64,000 nt of DNA from Candidatus Chlorobium antarcticum (GCA_030765725.1 JAVCDF010000001.1:1-64000); one strand, 5' to 3'; positions 10,028 through 19,613 are shown, numbered from the stretch's first letter. Notes: a model not told the origin generated them from the sequence alone. Made by a program: numbers and translations.

Positions 10028-11407
10028 ATGGACGCAAACAAGAAAAAAACACGGGTCGCCGTCAGTTCAGTTCTGGCCAGCGCACTGCTTACCATTTTGA
10101 AGCTGGTGGCCGGACTTATGACGGGCAGCATCGGGATTCTCTCGGAAGCCGCTCACTCCCTGCTTGATTTCGGGGCTGCGGCGATGACCTGGTTTGCCGT
10201 CAACATGAGCAGCAAGCCCGCCGACCGAAAGCACCACTACGGCCATGCCAAGATTGAAAGCATTACAGCCCTTATTGAAGCAGGACTGCTCCTTCTGACA
10301 AGCGTCTGGATTATTTCCGCAGCAACTGAACGGCTGCTTGGAGGAGAGGCTGAAGTAAATGTAACCTGGTATGCAATAGCCGTCCTCATCATCTCAATCA
10401 TTGTTGATTTTTCAAGAGCGAGGGCACTCAGTAAAGTCGCAAAGGAAACGAACAGCGCCGCCCTTGAAGCAGACGCTCTTCACTTCAGTTCCGACATCCT
10501 CAGTTCTGCAGTTGTCCTTATCGGCCTACTCTTCGTATCACACGGGATTTTCTGGGCCGATGCCGCTGCCGGTATTGCCGTGGCGGTACTGGTGGCCCTT
10601 GCGGCTTTCCGGCTCGGAAAAAAAACCATTGACATTCTGATCGATGCAGCGCCCGAAGGCATTGCTGAGCGAGCTGAAGAGCTTGCCCGTCAGGTTCCGG
10701 GTGTCATAGACATTGAAAAGATCCGTGTCAAACCCACAGGTCCACAGGTGTTCATTGAAATGAGCATTGCCGTCAACAGAACGCTCTCGGTTGAAAAAGT
10801 ACGGGACATCTGCACTACCATAGAAAAGAAAGTACACGCCGCATTCCCCGTCGCCGACATGACCATCCATACCCGTCCGGTTGCCCTGACGGGAGAATCC
10901 ATTGCCGAACGGGTGCATGTTATCGGCCTCAACCACGGACTGCACGCCCACAACATTGCCACCAACTTCAACGAAGGAGCGCGACTGATAACTTTTGATG
11001 TTGAAGTGGACCAAAGGCTCACAATAAAAGATGCGCATCAGGCTGTAACATCCCTTGAAGATGAACTGCGGAGGGAGTTTGATGGCAACCCCGAAATCTG
11101 CATCCATCTCGATCCCCTCCGCTGTGAAGAGCGGCATACCACGCTCCTGCCGGAAGAGGAAGAGGCTGCACTGAGAAAAGTCATCATTGATGCAGCTGAA
11201 ACCATACCGGCCATTGCCGATGTGCACGACATCACCATTCTGAATACGGAAAAACAGAAACGCTTCATCACCCTGCACTGCTCATTTCAGGAAGATGTTC
11301 TCGTGGAAGATGTGCATGAGCTCACAAGCCGCCTTGAAGGGGCCATTTATCAGGCCATTCCTCTCGCGTGCAGGGTAATCATCCACGCCGAACCACTCGC
11401 AGTCTGA
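10028..11407 (+). CDS. Cation diffusion facilitator with long C-terminal extension
   Basis: This inner-membrane CDF transporter exports divalent metals such as Zn, Fe or Mn in exchange for protons. The two metal-binding HxxxD motifs are present: AHSLLD in the second helix and LHFSSD in the fifth, with the HHYGHAKIE segment between. The ATG at 10028 (MDANKKK) gives 459 residues, well above the roughly 300 of simple CDFs. The extra sequence is a chain of three related cytoplasmic domains (roughly 200-280, 285-370 and 375-459), each with HxL or HxEP-like ends, which look like repeated CDF dimerisation domains. Metal specificity cannot be read from the sequence. No Shine-Dalgarno sequence is clear. 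Confidence 0.9.
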   Translation: MDANKKKTRVAVSSVLASALLTILKLVAGLMTGSIGILSEAAHSLLDFGAAAMTWFAVNMSSKPADRKHHYGHAKIESITALIEAGLLLLTSVWIISAATERLLGGEAEVNVTWYAIAVLIISIIVDFSRARALSKVAKETNSAALEADALHFSSDILSSAVVLIGLLFVSHGIFWADAAAGIAVAVLVALAAFRLGKKTIDILIDAAPEGIAERAEELARQVPGVIDIEKIRVKPTGPQVFIEMSIAVNRTLSVEKVRDICTTIEKKVHAAFPVADMTIHTRPVALTGESIAERVHVIGLNHGLHAHNIATNFNEGARLITFDVEVDQRLTIKDAHQAVTSLEDELRREFDGNPEICIHLDPLRCEERHTTLLPEEEEAALRKVIIDAAETIPAIADVHDITILNTEKQKRFITLHCSFQEDVLVEDVHELTSRLEGAIYQAIPLACRVIIHAEPLAV

Positions 11408-11429
11408 GAATTGGCCGATATTTTCCGTC

Positions 11430-12413
11430 TCACCCCCCCTGAAAAGTCGTAACAAGAAGATAGGCAATGTAGGCGATGTAAGCCGAAAGCAGCACTGCTC
11501 CCTCCAGACGGTTGATTCTTCCCGTACCAGGACCCCTAAATCCAAATCCAAAGACAAAAAGCAGAAGGGTCAGAAATCCCATCACCGGCAGATCACGGGT
11601 AAAGACCTCAGGATTGACGGCAAACGGATGGATGACTCCAGCAATGCCCACAACAATCAGAAGGTTGAACATATTGGACCCCAGAACATTGCCAATTGCA
11701 ATGTCGTGCTGGCCTTTTCGTGCCGCAATGACTGAAGTAACCAGCTCGGGCAACGATGTACCTACCGCCACCACAGTCAAGCCGATAACAAGATTGCTCA
11801 CTCCAAGCATACCCGCAATCCCAACCGCGCCCCAAACAAGCATTCGTGAACTCACAATAAGAAGCACCAATCCGCCACCAACCAGCAGGAGCGACTTTCT
11901 GAGCGGCATGCTGTGCTCTTCAAGCTGCTGCTCAACCTCCTCGCTGAGGGCATCCCGCTTTTTGCGCAGCCCAACCACAAAGGTCCATCCCAGCATACAG
12001 CAGAAAAGAGCAAGAAGAAACAGAGCATCAAGCAGGGAAAGCTCTCCATCAGACAGCTGAAGCGCCGACACAGCAGCAATGCCGGCAAGTACGGGAAGCT
12101 CTTTTCGAAGAATGCCGGACTCTACCACAATCGGGCTGATGAGTGCCGTGACGCCCAGAACAAGGGCTATATTAGTGATATTTGAACCATAGGCGTTGCC
12201 AAGGGCCAAATCGGGATTCCCCTCAAGCGAGGCAAGCACTGAAACCGCAATTTCGGGAGCTGAGGTACCAAAACCCACAACCAGCATACCGATGAGAAGC
12301 GAAGGCATCCCCAAATGGTCGGCAAGCGCAGCCGAGCCCTCTATAAACTTTTCAGCACTCCAAACCAGGAGAGCAAGACCACATACAACAGAAAAAACAT
12401 GAAACAGGGGCAT
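11430..12413 (-). CDS. Sodium/calcium exchanger family (CaCA) protein, YrbG-like
   Basis: This 327-residue inner-membrane antiporter has about ten helices and the two inverted alpha repeats that form the ion sites. Repeat 1 is GFGTSAPEIAVS with GNAYGSNITNIALV; repeat 2 is VAVGTSLPELVTS with GNVLGSNMFNLL. A charged cytoplasmic loop (KKRDALSEEVEQQLEEH) joins the halves. The family exchanges Ca2+ or other cations for Na+ or H+; the actual substrate is unknown. The gene is convergent with the CDF metal transporter, 22 bp apart. Confidence 0.9.
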   Translation of the reverse strand: MPLFHVFSVVCGLALLVWSAEKFIEGSAALADHLGMPSLLIGMLVVGFGTSAPEIAVSVLASLEGNPDLALGNAYGSNITNIALVLGVTALISPIVVESGILRKELPVLAGIAAVSALQLSDGELSLLDALFLLALFCCMLGWTFVVGLRKKRDALSEEVEQQLEEHSMPLRKSLLLVGGGLVLLIVSSRMLVWGAVGIAGMLGVSNLVIGLTVVAVGTSLPELVTSVIAARKGQHDIAIGNVLGSNMFNLLIVVGIAGVIHPFAVNPEVFTRDLPVMGFLTLLLFVFGFGFRGPGTGRINRLEGAVLLSAYIAYIAYLLVTTFQGG

Positions 12414-12486
12414 AAAAATAGTAATCTAAGATCGAAAGCTTCCAAATTGAAGTTATGCGGTTAAGCGCACATTCGCAACATAGCGC

Positions 12487-12714
12487 TCAAAACGACGCCA
12501 TCCTCCTGCGGGTAACGGCAATGGCCTGATGGGGATGGATTGACCCAAAGAGCTCAAGCGCAATATAATAGTAATCCTGCGAACCCCAACGAAAAGCCGG
12601 ATACTGCCAAACAACGGTAGCGGGGTCGAGCTTGAGCAGACAGGAAAAACCGGTATATTCTTTTTTTGAGATTACCCTCAGCTTTTGGATGAAAACCAAA
12701 GACAACCGCGCCAC
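12487..12714 (-). CDS. Hypothetical small protein, uncertain
   Basis: A GTG at 12714 opens a 75-residue frame rich in aromatic residues (VVWQYPAFRWGSQDYYYIALEL) with an Arg-rich end. The composition looks protein-like, but I recognise no family. The start lies only three bases from the start codon of the divergent SDR gene, leaving no room for a normal promoter or ribosome binding site, which counts against it. If it is not real, the 300 bp from 12414 to 12716 is the shared regulatory region of the exchanger and SDR genes. Confidence 0.3.
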   Translation of the reverse strand: MARLSLVFIQKLRVISKKEYTGFSCLLKLDPATVVWQYPAFRWGSQDYYYIALELFGSIHPHQAIAVTRRRMASF

Positions 12715-12716
12715 AT

Positions 12717-13757
12717 ATGACCCCTGAACAGACCGTCTGCGTCACCGGAGCCTCAGGCTACCTTGCATCCCATATCGTCAAACAACTGCTGGAAAAGGAA
12801 TACCGGGTCAGTGGCACGGTAAGACGCGCCCCCTCTGCCTACCCTTGGCTCACCAGCCTGCCGGAAGCCGACAACCGGCTCGAACTAGTCATAGCCGACC
12901 TGCTCAACGAAGGCTCTTTTAACGGGGCCATGCAAGGGTGCAGCACCGTAATGCACACGGCCAGCCCTTATGTCATCAATGTCAAAAACCCTGAGAAGGA
13001 CCTGCTGGATCCTGCCCTCAAAGGAACATTGGAGGTGCTGACAGCTGCCATGAAAACGCCGTCCGTCAAAAGGGTTATTCTGACCTCATCCGTCGCAGCC
13101 ATAACCGATGAGCCTGACAGCTCAAAGATTTTAACCGAAGAGGACTGGAACACCCGTTCATCCCTCAAAAGGAACCCCTACCATTATGCTAAAACGATGG
13201 CTGAACGGGCTGCATGGGAATTCATGGAAAAGAACAGACCAGGGTTCAGCCTAGTCTGCATCAATCCCTCCATGGTTACAGGCCCGTCGCTTGGCCCCGC
13301 TCTGAATACCACCAACGGCATGATCCGCGATATAATGAGCGGAGTATACCCGGGCATTATGGACCTCAACTGGGGCTTTGTGGACGCTGGCGATGCAGCC
13401 GAGGCCCATATTCTTGCAATGGAAACCCCAGAAGCCTCCGGACGCTATATCTGTTCAGCAAAAGAGCTGCACATGCGCGACCTTGTAGCCCTGCTCCGTT
13501 CTTCGGGATTGAACCGCTACCAGCTCCCGAAACTTGATCTGTCGGGCCCAGCCGGCACAGCACTCATGAAAGTGCTCTCTTGGACACAGCCCCGAAATAC
13601 AGGAACCTTCATCCGCACCCATATCGGGCATAGCGTCCATTACAGCAATACCCGAATACAGCAGGAACTGGGGTTGACCTTCAAGCCGGTCGAAGAGAGC
13701 ATTATTGAAGCAGTAGAAGACCTGATACGGCACCTTCATCTCCCTGAAAAGAGATGA
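12717..13757 (+). CDS. NAD(P)-dependent extended SDR, dihydroflavonol-reductase-like
   Basis: The 346-residue protein is an extended short-chain dehydrogenase. The Rossmann motif VTGASGYLASH is at residues 8-18, the active-site YxxxK is in YHYAKTMAE, and TSSVAAI supplies the catalytic Ser. The order and length fit the group that includes dihydroflavonol reductases and cinnamoyl-CoA-like reductases, which act on aldehydes or ketones with NADPH. The bacterial substrate is not known. It is convergent with the glycosyltransferase gene, 9 bp apart, and shares no operon. Confidence 0.85.
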   Translation: MTPEQTVCVTGASGYLASHIVKQLLEKEYRVSGTVRRAPSAYPWLTSLPEADNRLELVIADLLNEGSFNGAMQGCSTVMHTASPYVINVKNPEKDLLDPALKGTLEVLTAAMKTPSVKRVILTSSVAAITDEPDSSKILTEEDWNTRSSLKRNPYHYAKTMAERAAWEFMEKNRPGFSLVCINPSMVTGPSLGPALNTTNGMIRDIMSGVYPGIMDLNWGFVDAGDAAEAHILAMETPEASGRYICSAKELHMRDLVALLRSSGLNRYQLPKLDLSGPAGTALMKVLSWTQPRNTGTFIRTHIGHSVHYSNTRIQQELGLTFKPVEESIIEAVEDLIRHLHLPEKR

Positions 13758-13766
13758 GGCTGCTGA

Positions 13767-14792
13767 TCACCTGCGGAGAAGCTGGAAAAATGGCATTCGG
13801 AAAAAAATGGCACGCTCCCCCACTTTTCGCATGGACTGCACAAGGCGCCGTTTCCGTAGTGTTTCAGGAAGCAGGATGATCACTTGCCCCATTGCCCTGA
13901 AAACGGAGCCAGATTTCCTCAGACCTCCGGGATAGCGGGTGAGATAATACGCGGTAGCTGCCAGTTCCATAAGAAAACGAAGAGGAAGAATTCCCAGCAG
14001 AGCGCCGCCGCCCCTGTTTTTCAGGAGCATAAGCAGATTGTTGCGATGATTGAAAAACACCTTTTCCGGCGACCCCTCACCAAGCGACGCCCCCCCCTCA
14101 TGCAGCACCACTGAATTGGGAGCCGAGCGGACCCGGTACCCCGCAAGCTGTAGCCGCCAGGCAAGGTCAATCTCCTCCATATGCATGAAAAAGTCCTCAT
14201 CAAAACCTCCAACCTCCACCGCAGCCTCCCTACGCACAAACATTGCAGCTCCCGATGCCCAGAAAATATCCTGCGGCTCATCATACTGGCCGCGGTCGGT
14301 TTCCGCACCTGTCAATTTCCGTCCAAGGCAGTAGGGATACCCCAGCCGGTCGAGCATGCCTCCGGCAGCGCCGGCATAATCAAACATCCGTTTTGGCCCG
14401 GCGACCCTTTTGGTGGAGAGAATTTTCGGCTGCAGCGCCGCAACGAACGGGTCGGCAAGGGCCGCTACCACCAGAGGGTCGAGCCAGTGCGGCTGGGGAA
14501 GCGTATCATCATTCAGAAACGCAACAAATTCTGCTGAAGAGTGTTTCAGACCCTCATTACACCCCCCCGCATACCCTCTGTTTTCGGGCAGCCTGAAAAG
14601 CCGTGCATTGGGATACTCATCAAGCAGGAGGGCGAGACCCGGAAGGCTCCCGCCATTGTCAACAACAATAATGTGCATTGCAGGGTAGCCGGTATCGGCA
14701 AGCGCCTTGAGACAGCGCTCCAGCATATCACGCCTCAGATAGTGGGGAATGATGATGTCAACAGTAGGGCAGCGGGAAGCGTTTGTATCCAT
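13767..14792 (-). CDS. Glycosyltransferase family 2
   Basis: The 341-residue protein has a GT-A fold: VDIIIPHYLRRDMLERCL at the N-terminus, VVDNGG, the metal-binding NDDT, and the catalytic-region acidic pair in FMHMEEIDLAWRL. It resembles rhamnosyltransferase-like GT2 enzymes that build polysaccharides or lipopolysaccharide. A basic amphipathic C-terminal part may hold it at the membrane. The ATG at 14792 is chosen because GGGAGG lies about 13 bases upstream and the longer frame to 14927 runs into trpA. It follows trpA by 17 bp, so the two are probably co-transcribed although unrelated. Confidence 0.88.
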   Translation of the reverse strand: MDTNASRCPTVDIIIPHYLRRDMLERCLKALADTGYPAMHIIVVDNGGSLPGLALLLDEYPNARLFRLPENRGYAGGCNEGLKHSSAEFVAFLNDDTLPQPHWLDPLVVAALADPFVAALQPKILSTKRVAGPKRMFDYAGAAGGMLDRLGYPYCLGRKLTGAETDRGQYDEPQDIFWASGAAMFVRREAAVEVGGFDEDFFMHMEEIDLAWRLQLAGYRVRSAPNSVVLHEGGASLGEGSPEKVFFNHRNNLLMLLKNRGGGALLGILPLRFLMELAATAYYLTRYPGGLRKSGSVFRAMGQVIILLPETLRKRRLVQSMRKVGERAIFFRMPFFQLLRR

Positions 14793-14809
14793 TGAAATAG
14801 CGGCCTCCC

Positions 14810-15613
14810 TCAGCGCAATGTGCGCCAGAAATCTCCGGCAAGACGGGCCGCGTCCTCGGGCGTTCCGGCTGAAGCAATGTTCTGCAGAAGGGCGGTTCCA
14901 ACAACGGCTCCATCGGCAAGAGTCCACATATGCTCCACCCTCTCGCGGTCTTTAATGCCAAATCCGACCACAAACTTTTTTTTCGTATGCATGCGAACCC
15001 TTTTCAGGTAGTCGTCAACCGCAGCTTCAGTGCCACCGTCCGAAAGCTTGGCGGTTCCTGTTGTGGCATTGACGGCAAGACAGTAGGAAAAATCAGTCGA
15101 CATGCTGTCAATCATTTCAATCCGCTCTGACGGAGTCACCGGTGAAATTAGGAAAACCACCGTCATAGCGAACGCTTTGGCCCGTTCCAAAAACTCGCCC
15201 GCCTCCTCGGGTGGCAGGTCGGGCAGAAGAAGCCCGTCAACACCGGCCTGGGTAGCATCGGTAAGAAAACAGTCCCCACCATAGGCAATCAGCGGGTTGC
15301 AGTATCCCATCAAAAGAATGGGGACGGTTATTTTCCGGCACCCCTCTCCCCTGCGTGCACGGCCAACAAGATCAAGCAGCCAGCGAAGCGTCACCCCGTT
15401 GGCTATGGCTCTGTGAGCCGCCTCCTGTATCACCGGCCCATCGCCAACAGGATCCGAAAAGGGTATCCCCAGCTCAATAATGTCCGCTCCGCTATCCTGA
15501 AGCACCTCAAGCACCGGCAGCGTTGAGCCCGCAACAGGAAACTCGGGCATGTAATAAGCAAGCAACAGCTTTTTATCCTCACGGAGCAGTGCTGTAATTC
15601 TGTTTTCAGTCAT
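14810..15613 (-). CDS. trpA: Tryptophan synthase alpha subunit
   Basis: The 267-residue TIM-barrel subunit cleaves indole-3-glycerol phosphate to indole and glyceraldehyde-3-phosphate and passes indole to TrpB. The catalytic Glu and Asp are in IELGIPFSDPVGDGP. The phosphate-binding segments VVGFGIKD and VVGTALL are near the end. It is not next to trpB, which is at 26848 on the opposite strand. Here it sits between a CPBP protease gene (13 bp upstream) and a glycosyltransferase (17 bp downstream), so it belongs to a mixed transcription unit. Confidence 0.95.
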   Translation of the reverse strand: MTENRITALLREDKKLLLAYYMPEFPVAGSTLPVLEVLQDSGADIIELGIPFSDPVGDGPVIQEAAHRAIANGVTLRWLLDLVGRARRGEGCRKITVPILLMGYCNPLIAYGGDCFLTDATQAGVDGLLLPDLPPEEAGEFLERAKAFAMTVVFLISPVTPSERIEMIDSMSTDFSYCLAVNATTGTAKLSDGGTEAAVDDYLKRVRMHTKKKFVVGFGIKDRERVEHMWTLADGAVVGTALLQNIASAGTPEDAARLAGDFWRTLR

Positions 15614-15626
15614 ATCAAAAGTCCTG

Positions 15627-16319
15627 TCAGGGTCTGAAAAGAAGTTGTGGAATCACAAAAATATCAATCAGCATAGACACCATTGTGATCATATGAACAA
15701 TAACGCTGCCCCATACATTCCGGGTGTTAAGCACAAGATAGCCGCCAAGAACACCAATGGGAACGGCCATCATTGCCATGAGTGCCCGCTCTTTTATGCC
15801 CACAGGGGCAACGGCAAAATGGTTCAGCGCGTACAGCATGGTGGTCAACAAAACAGTAATATGCGGGTTGAAGCCCTTTTCTATCATCGAAGAAAACATC
15901 ACGCCCCTCCACAGAAATTCTTCAGCCAGAATAAGCAGAGGAAAAAGATAGAGCAGGGAACGGTGCACCAAGAGCGTCTCCATCTCCACCATCGGAGCCC
16001 CTCCGCTTTTGTAGTACAGTATGGTATTGGTAATGTCCATAAGGAAGAGGACGGCACCGGCAAGCGCTCCCCAGAAAAGAGATCGTCCTGCATTGCCTCC
16101 CGCTAGCCATATGGACTGGCGATCGACAGCGGTTCTTCCGAGAAATATCGCTAGACCCAGTGAACCAATAACATATACAAACAGCGCAGGCCACTCCCCG
16201 AGAGGAGTAAAATGACCGGTAAGGCCTGATATCCAGATCAGCCCAACAAGAGCAAACGAAAGTGAAAAACGCAGGGCCAAAGGAGAAGATGGCGGCGAGG
16301 AAACGACGGGAGAGTTCAT
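15627..16319 (-). CDS. CPBP-family intramembrane metalloprotease
   Basis: The 230-residue protein has about six to seven hydrophobic helices and the CPBP (Abi) motifs: EEFLWRG (EExxxR) and a downstream HF in LNHFAVAPVG, with a late Asn-rich helix. The family includes Rce1-type proteases and proteins linked to bacteriocin immunity; for most bacterial members the substrate is unknown. It lies between queC (50 bp upstream) and trpA on the same strand. No Shine-Dalgarno sequence is seen before the ATG. Confidence 0.85.
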   Translation of the reverse strand: MNSPVVSSPPSSPLALRFSLSFALVGLIWISGLTGHFTPLGEWPALFVYVIGSLGLAIFLGRTAVDRQSIWLAGGNAGRSLFWGALAGAVLFLMDITNTILYYKSGGAPMVEMETLLVHRSLLYLFPLLILAEEFLWRGVMFSSMIEKGFNPHITVLLTTMLYALNHFAVAPVGIKERALMAMMAVPIGVLGGYLVLNTRNVWGSVIVHMITMVSMLIDIFVIPQLLFRP

Positions 16320-16369
16320 AAAAACGAGCTATTTACTTCCTGACGATTGAATGGCAACAGGGGTTAGTT

Positions 16370-17053
16370 TCAATGAATATACTGTGGACGGACCTCATAG
16401 TCAATTGGGTCACGGACCCCTACAAGCTCAAATGCCCTGAGGCGGCGGGCGCAGCTGTCGCAGACCCCGCAGGCCTTTCCTTCACTTTTGTAACAGGACC
16501 AGCTGTGCAGAAAAGGGGCGTCGAGCTCCATCCCTTTTTCAACAATACCGGCTTTCTGCATTGCAATCAGCGGAGTAACAATTTCTATGCTGGTTTCGGG
16601 CTTTGTCCCCAGATCAATAACCCTGTTGAACGCATCGTAAAATACCTTCCGGCAATCAGGATAGCCGGAACTGTCCTCCTCAACCGCACCGATGTAAATC
16701 CTCCCAGCACCAATAACCTCCCCCCAGCTGACAGCCATGGAGAGGAAACATGCATTGCGAAACGGCACATAACTTGTCGGAATGGTGCTTCCCTGAAGGT
16801 CGGCACCGCTAACAGCCATGGAATGGTCTGTCAGTGAGGAACCACCGATGGCACCAAGAAAATCAGCATTGACTTCAAGCAGGTCACCAATGCCATAATG
16901 GGCGGCAATGCTGCGGAAAGACTCCAGCTCCCTCTGCCAAGTCCGTTGGCCATAGTTGACATGCATGGCGGCAAGAGAAAGCCCCTCATTATGGGCTATT
17001 GCGGTAGCGACAAGGCTGTCCATCCCTCCGCTGAGAAGCAGAACGGCTTTCAT
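16370..17053 (-). CDS. queC: 7-cyano-7-deazaguanine (preQ0) synthase
   Basis: The 227-residue enzyme makes preQ0 from 7-carboxy-7-deazaguanine, ammonia and ATP, a step toward queuosine. The ATP-pyrophosphatase loop LLLSGGMDS is at residues 5-13. The zinc-binding cysteines near the C-terminus are in [18 protein letters not shown] (C-x8-C-x2-C-x2-C). The start at 17053 ([10 protein letters not shown]) is chosen over the longer frame to 17182, which crosses the groEL terminator. It provides the precursor used by the pathway of QueA. Confidence 0.94.
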   Translation of the reverse strand: MKAVLLLSGGMDSLVATAIAHNEGLSLAAMHVNYGQRTWQRELESFRSIAAHYGIGDLLEVNADFLGAIGGSSLTDHSMAVSGADLQGSTIPTSYVPFRNACFLSMAVSWGEVIGAGRIYIGAVEEDSSGYPDCRKVFYDAFNRVIDLGTKPETSIEIVTPLIAMQKAGIVEKGMELDAPFLHSWSCYKSEGKACGVCDSCARRLRAFELVGVRDPIDYEVRPQYIH

Positions 17054-17106
17054 AAGCTGCTGAATCAATGATTTCTGAAGGGCTCCTGAGTGAATTGAAA
17101 ATAACA

Positions 17107-17134
17107 AAAAAAAAGGCCAGCCCGAAGGCTGGCC
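17107..17134 (-). terminator. groESL terminator
   Basis: On the minus strand the perfect 8-bp stem GGCCAGCC/GGCTGGCC (17115-17122 with 17127-17134) closes a CGAA-type loop and is followed by a run of T (17106-17114). It lies 26 bp after the groEL stop. Confidence 0.9.
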
Positions 17135-17159
17135 TGTAGAGAACAATGAGAAAACAGGA

Positions 17160-18803
17160 TCAGTACATGCCGCCCATTCCACCCATTCCGCCCGGAGGCA
17201 TTGCCGGCATGTCAGGAGTGTCTTCCTTGATATCGGTAATGCAGGCTTCAGTGGTCAGAAGGATGCTGGCAACGGATGCCGCATTCTCAAGAGCGCTGCG
17301 GGTCACCTTGGTCGGATCGACAACGCCGGCCTCAACAAGGTTCTCGTACTGCTCGGTTCTGGCGTTGAAGCCATAATCACCCTCGCCATTCTTCACATGC
17401 TCAAGCACAACAGCACCGTCAGTTGTGCCGGTATTGGCAACAATCTGGCGAAGCGGCTCTTCAAGAGCGCGGCGGATGATTTCCATGCCAGTCTTCTGGT
17501 CTTCATTGTCAGGCTTTGCATTATCCAGACCTTTGATAGCACGAATCAGAGCCACACCGCCACCAACGACGATGCCTTCCTGAACGGCAGCGCGGGTTGC
17601 ATGCAGCGCATCTTCAACACGAGCCTTCTTCTCTTTCATCTCAACTTCAGTGGATGCACCGATATTGAGGACGGCAACGCCGCCTGAAAGTTTTGCAAGA
17701 CGCTCCTGCAGCTTCTCGGTGTCGTAGTCAGAGGTTGACTTGTCAATCTGGCCTTTGATCTCATTGATACGGGCCTGGATCTCTTCCTGAGTACCTTTGC
17801 CTTCAACAATGGTGGTGTTGTCCTTGTCAAGAGAGACACGGGCAGCCTGGCCAAGGTAGTTGATGGTGGCATTCTCCAGCTTGTACCCCTTCTCCTCGGA
17901 GATGACGGTACCGCCGGTCAGAATGGCAATATCCTCAAGCATGGCCTTGCGGCGGTCGCCAAAGCCAGGAGCCTTGACAGCACATACTTTCAGAGTGCCA
18001 CGCAACTTGTTGACCACAAGCGTAGCAAGAGCCTCGCCTTCGATGTCCTCTGCAATGATAAGCAGCGGACGACCGGACTGAGCGGATTTCTCAAGAATCG
18101 GAAGCAGCTCTTTCATGTTGCTGATCTTCTTGTCGTAGATGAGAATCAACGCATCGTCGAGTTCGGCATCCATTGTCTCCGAATTGGTGACAAAGTAGGG
18201 AGAGAGGTAGCCGCGGTCGAACTGCATACCCTCAACAACCTTCAGTTCGGTATCCATTCCCTTTGCCTCTTCAACAGTGATGACACCGTCTTTGCCAACC
18301 TTGTCCATTGCCTCGGCAATCAGTTCGCCGATTTCAGGATCGTTGTTGGCGGAAATGGTACCAACCTGTGCGATCTCTTTCTTTCCGGAAATGCTGCGGC
18401 TGATGGTACGGAGCTCAGCAACAACCTCTTTGACAGCACGGTCGATGCCTCTTTTAAGATCAATCGGGCGGGCGCCAGCAGCAACATTCTTCAAGCCTTC
18501 ACGATAGATGGCCTGGGCAAGAACGGTTGCAGTGGTAGTTCCATCACCGGCAACATCGCTGGTTTTGGAAGCAACCTCACGAACCATCTGTGCACCCATG
18601 TTCTCGATTGCATCCTCAAGCTCGATCTCTTTGGCAACGGTAACGCCATCCTTGGTTGAGGTTGGTGCACCGAATTTTTTGTCGATAAGCACATTGCGAC
18701 CGGCAGGTCCGAGAGTTACTTTCACGGCGTTGGCCAGTTTGTCCACGCCAATTTTGAGTTTTGCTCTGGCGTCAGCGTCAAAAAGAATATTTTTGGCAGT
18801 CAT
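17160..18803 (-). CDS. groL: Chaperonin GroEL, 60 kDa subunit
   Basis: The 547-residue protein is a full-length group I chaperonin. It forms the tetradecameric folding chamber in the cytoplasm with GroES as lid. Nucleotide-binding segments [10 protein letters not shown] and [10 protein letters not shown] are present, as is the flexible [10 protein letters not shown] tail. It follows groES by 48 bp and shares the promoter and CIRCE operator upstream of groES. A strong terminator follows. Confidence 0.98.
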   Translation of the reverse strand: MTAKNILFDADARAKLKIGVDKLANAVKVTLGPAGRNVLIDKKFGAPTSTKDGVTVAKEIELEDAIENMGAQMVREVASKTSDVAGDGTTTATVLAQAIYREGLKNVAAGARPIDLKRGIDRAVKEVVAELRTISRSISGKKEIAQVGTISANNDPEIGELIAEAMDKVGKDGVITVEEAKGMDTELKVVEGMQFDRGYLSPYFVTNSETMDAELDDALILIYDKKISNMKELLPILEKSAQSGRPLLIIAEDIEGEALATLVVNKLRGTLKVCAVKAPGFGDRRKAMLEDIAILTGGTVISEEKGYKLENATINYLGQAARVSLDKDNTTIVEGKGTQEEIQARINEIKGQIDKSTSDYDTEKLQERLAKLSGGVAVLNIGASTEVEMKEKKARVEDALHATRAAVQEGIVVGGGVALIRAIKGLDNAKPDNEDQKTGMEIIRRALEEPLRQIVANTGTTDGAVVLEHVKNGEGDYGFNARTEQYENLVEAGVVDPTKVTRSALENAASVASILLTTEACITDIKEDTPDMPAMPPGGMGGMGGMY

Positions 18804-18851
18804 TGTATAACTTTCCTCCAGTAAAGGTTTTTGAATTTCAAAAAGGATCTA

Positions 18852-19139
18852 TCAGCCCAGAATTGCAAAAATGTCCGACTCGCGCATGATGAGGTAATCT
18901 TCGCCCTCAACACTTACTTCGGTTCCGGAATATTTACCATAGAGTACTTTGTCGCCGGCCTTCACAGGCATGGCAAGCAGCTGACCGCTGTCAGACATTT
19001 TTCCAGCTCCAACGGCAACAACTTCACCGTACATCGGCTTTTCCTTTCCGGTATCGGGAATGTACAGGCCACCCTTTGTTTTTTCCTCTGCGGGGGCTGG
19101 CTTCACAATAACTCGATCAGCTAAAGGTTTCAGGTTCAT
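18852..19139 (-). CDS. groS: Co-chaperonin GroES
   Basis: The 95-residue protein forms the heptameric lid of GroEL. It has [10 protein letters not shown] at the start, the mobile loop region with [10 protein letters not shown] (about residues 21-30), and the conserved YGKYSGTEV segment. It is the first gene of the operon. The promoter and CIRCE site lie 74-140 bp upstream. Confidence 0.98.
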   Translation of the reverse strand: MNLKPLADRVIVKPAPAEEKTKGGLYIPDTGKEKPMYGEVVAVGAGKMSDSGQLLAMPVKAGDKVLYGKYSGTEVSVEGEDYLIMRESDIFAILG

Positions 19140-19212
19140 TGTCTTTCTCTTGTTTGGGTTTCAGATTAATCGTACGATTACTATAGATACAGCAACTGAA
19201 TGTTCCCTGTTA

Positions 19213-19239
19213 TTAGCACTCGGAAACGATGAGTGCTAA
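19213..19239. promoter_or_regulatory. CIRCE operator (HrcA-binding site)
   Basis: A perfect inverted repeat TTAGCACTC-N9-GAGTGCTAA is present, identical to the classical CIRCE consensus. It lies just downstream of the predicted -10 box of the groESL promoter. HrcA bound here represses transcription until heat shock. The gene on the other side (19299, plus strand) starts 60 bp away. Confidence 0.97.
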
Positions 19240-19250
19240 AAGAACATTCA

Positions 19251-19279
19251 AGTATACACAAAAAGAGATTGCCTCCAAA
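19251..19279 (-). promoter_or_regulatory. groESL promoter
   Basis: On the minus strand TTTGGA (19274-19279) and TATACT (19251-19256) are separated by 17 bp and resemble sigma-70 -35 and -10 boxes. Transcription would start a few bases before the CIRCE element, the usual arrangement. Confidence 0.6.
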
Positions 19280-19298
19280 CAGCAACCACAAATTTATT

Positions 19299-19604
19299 AT
19301 GTCTGAAGAAGAAACGGAAAACGGCACAGGTAGACTGTACTGGAGCATAGGAAAGGTGGCAACGGAAAAAATGGAGAGCCTCCTGTCAAAAATGAGCGAT
19401 GACACGGCAACAAAAGAGGACCGTCTTCATGCAGCCATTCTGCAGGAAATAACGGCACTTGCGAAAAACCGCCTCTCCGTGGAGGAGAACGAAACCGGAT
19501 TCGAAAAAGGGAGCGATGTATGGGTTGAACGAACCTCCGAATCACATTTTCCGCACATTCGGCTTCACGGCGGCGCACTCGAAGACGACCCCATACTCGA
19601 CTGA
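19299..19604 (+). CDS. Hypothetical acidic protein divergent from groESL
   Basis: The 101-residue protein has no signal peptide or membrane segment. It is acidic and partly helical (KVATEKMESLLSKM, LHAAILQEITALAKNR), ending GALEDDPILD. I recognise no family. The ATG at 19299 is preferred to an in-frame start at 19233, which would lie inside the CIRCE element. The -35 box of the groESL promoter is only 20 bp upstream, so the gene may share heat-shock control. It ends 9 bp before the uvrA stop codon on the other strand. Confidence 0.55.
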   Translation: MSEEETENGTGRLYWSIGKVATEKMESLLSKMSDDTATKEDRLHAAILQEITALAKNRLSVEENETGFEKGSDVWVERTSESHFPHIRLHGGALEDDPILD

Positions 19605-19613
19605 ACACCTCTT

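Noticed and set aside
10538-11278. A 246-residue frame antisense to the metal transporter
   Set aside because: It lies wholly inside a well-supported gene and shows no family motif.
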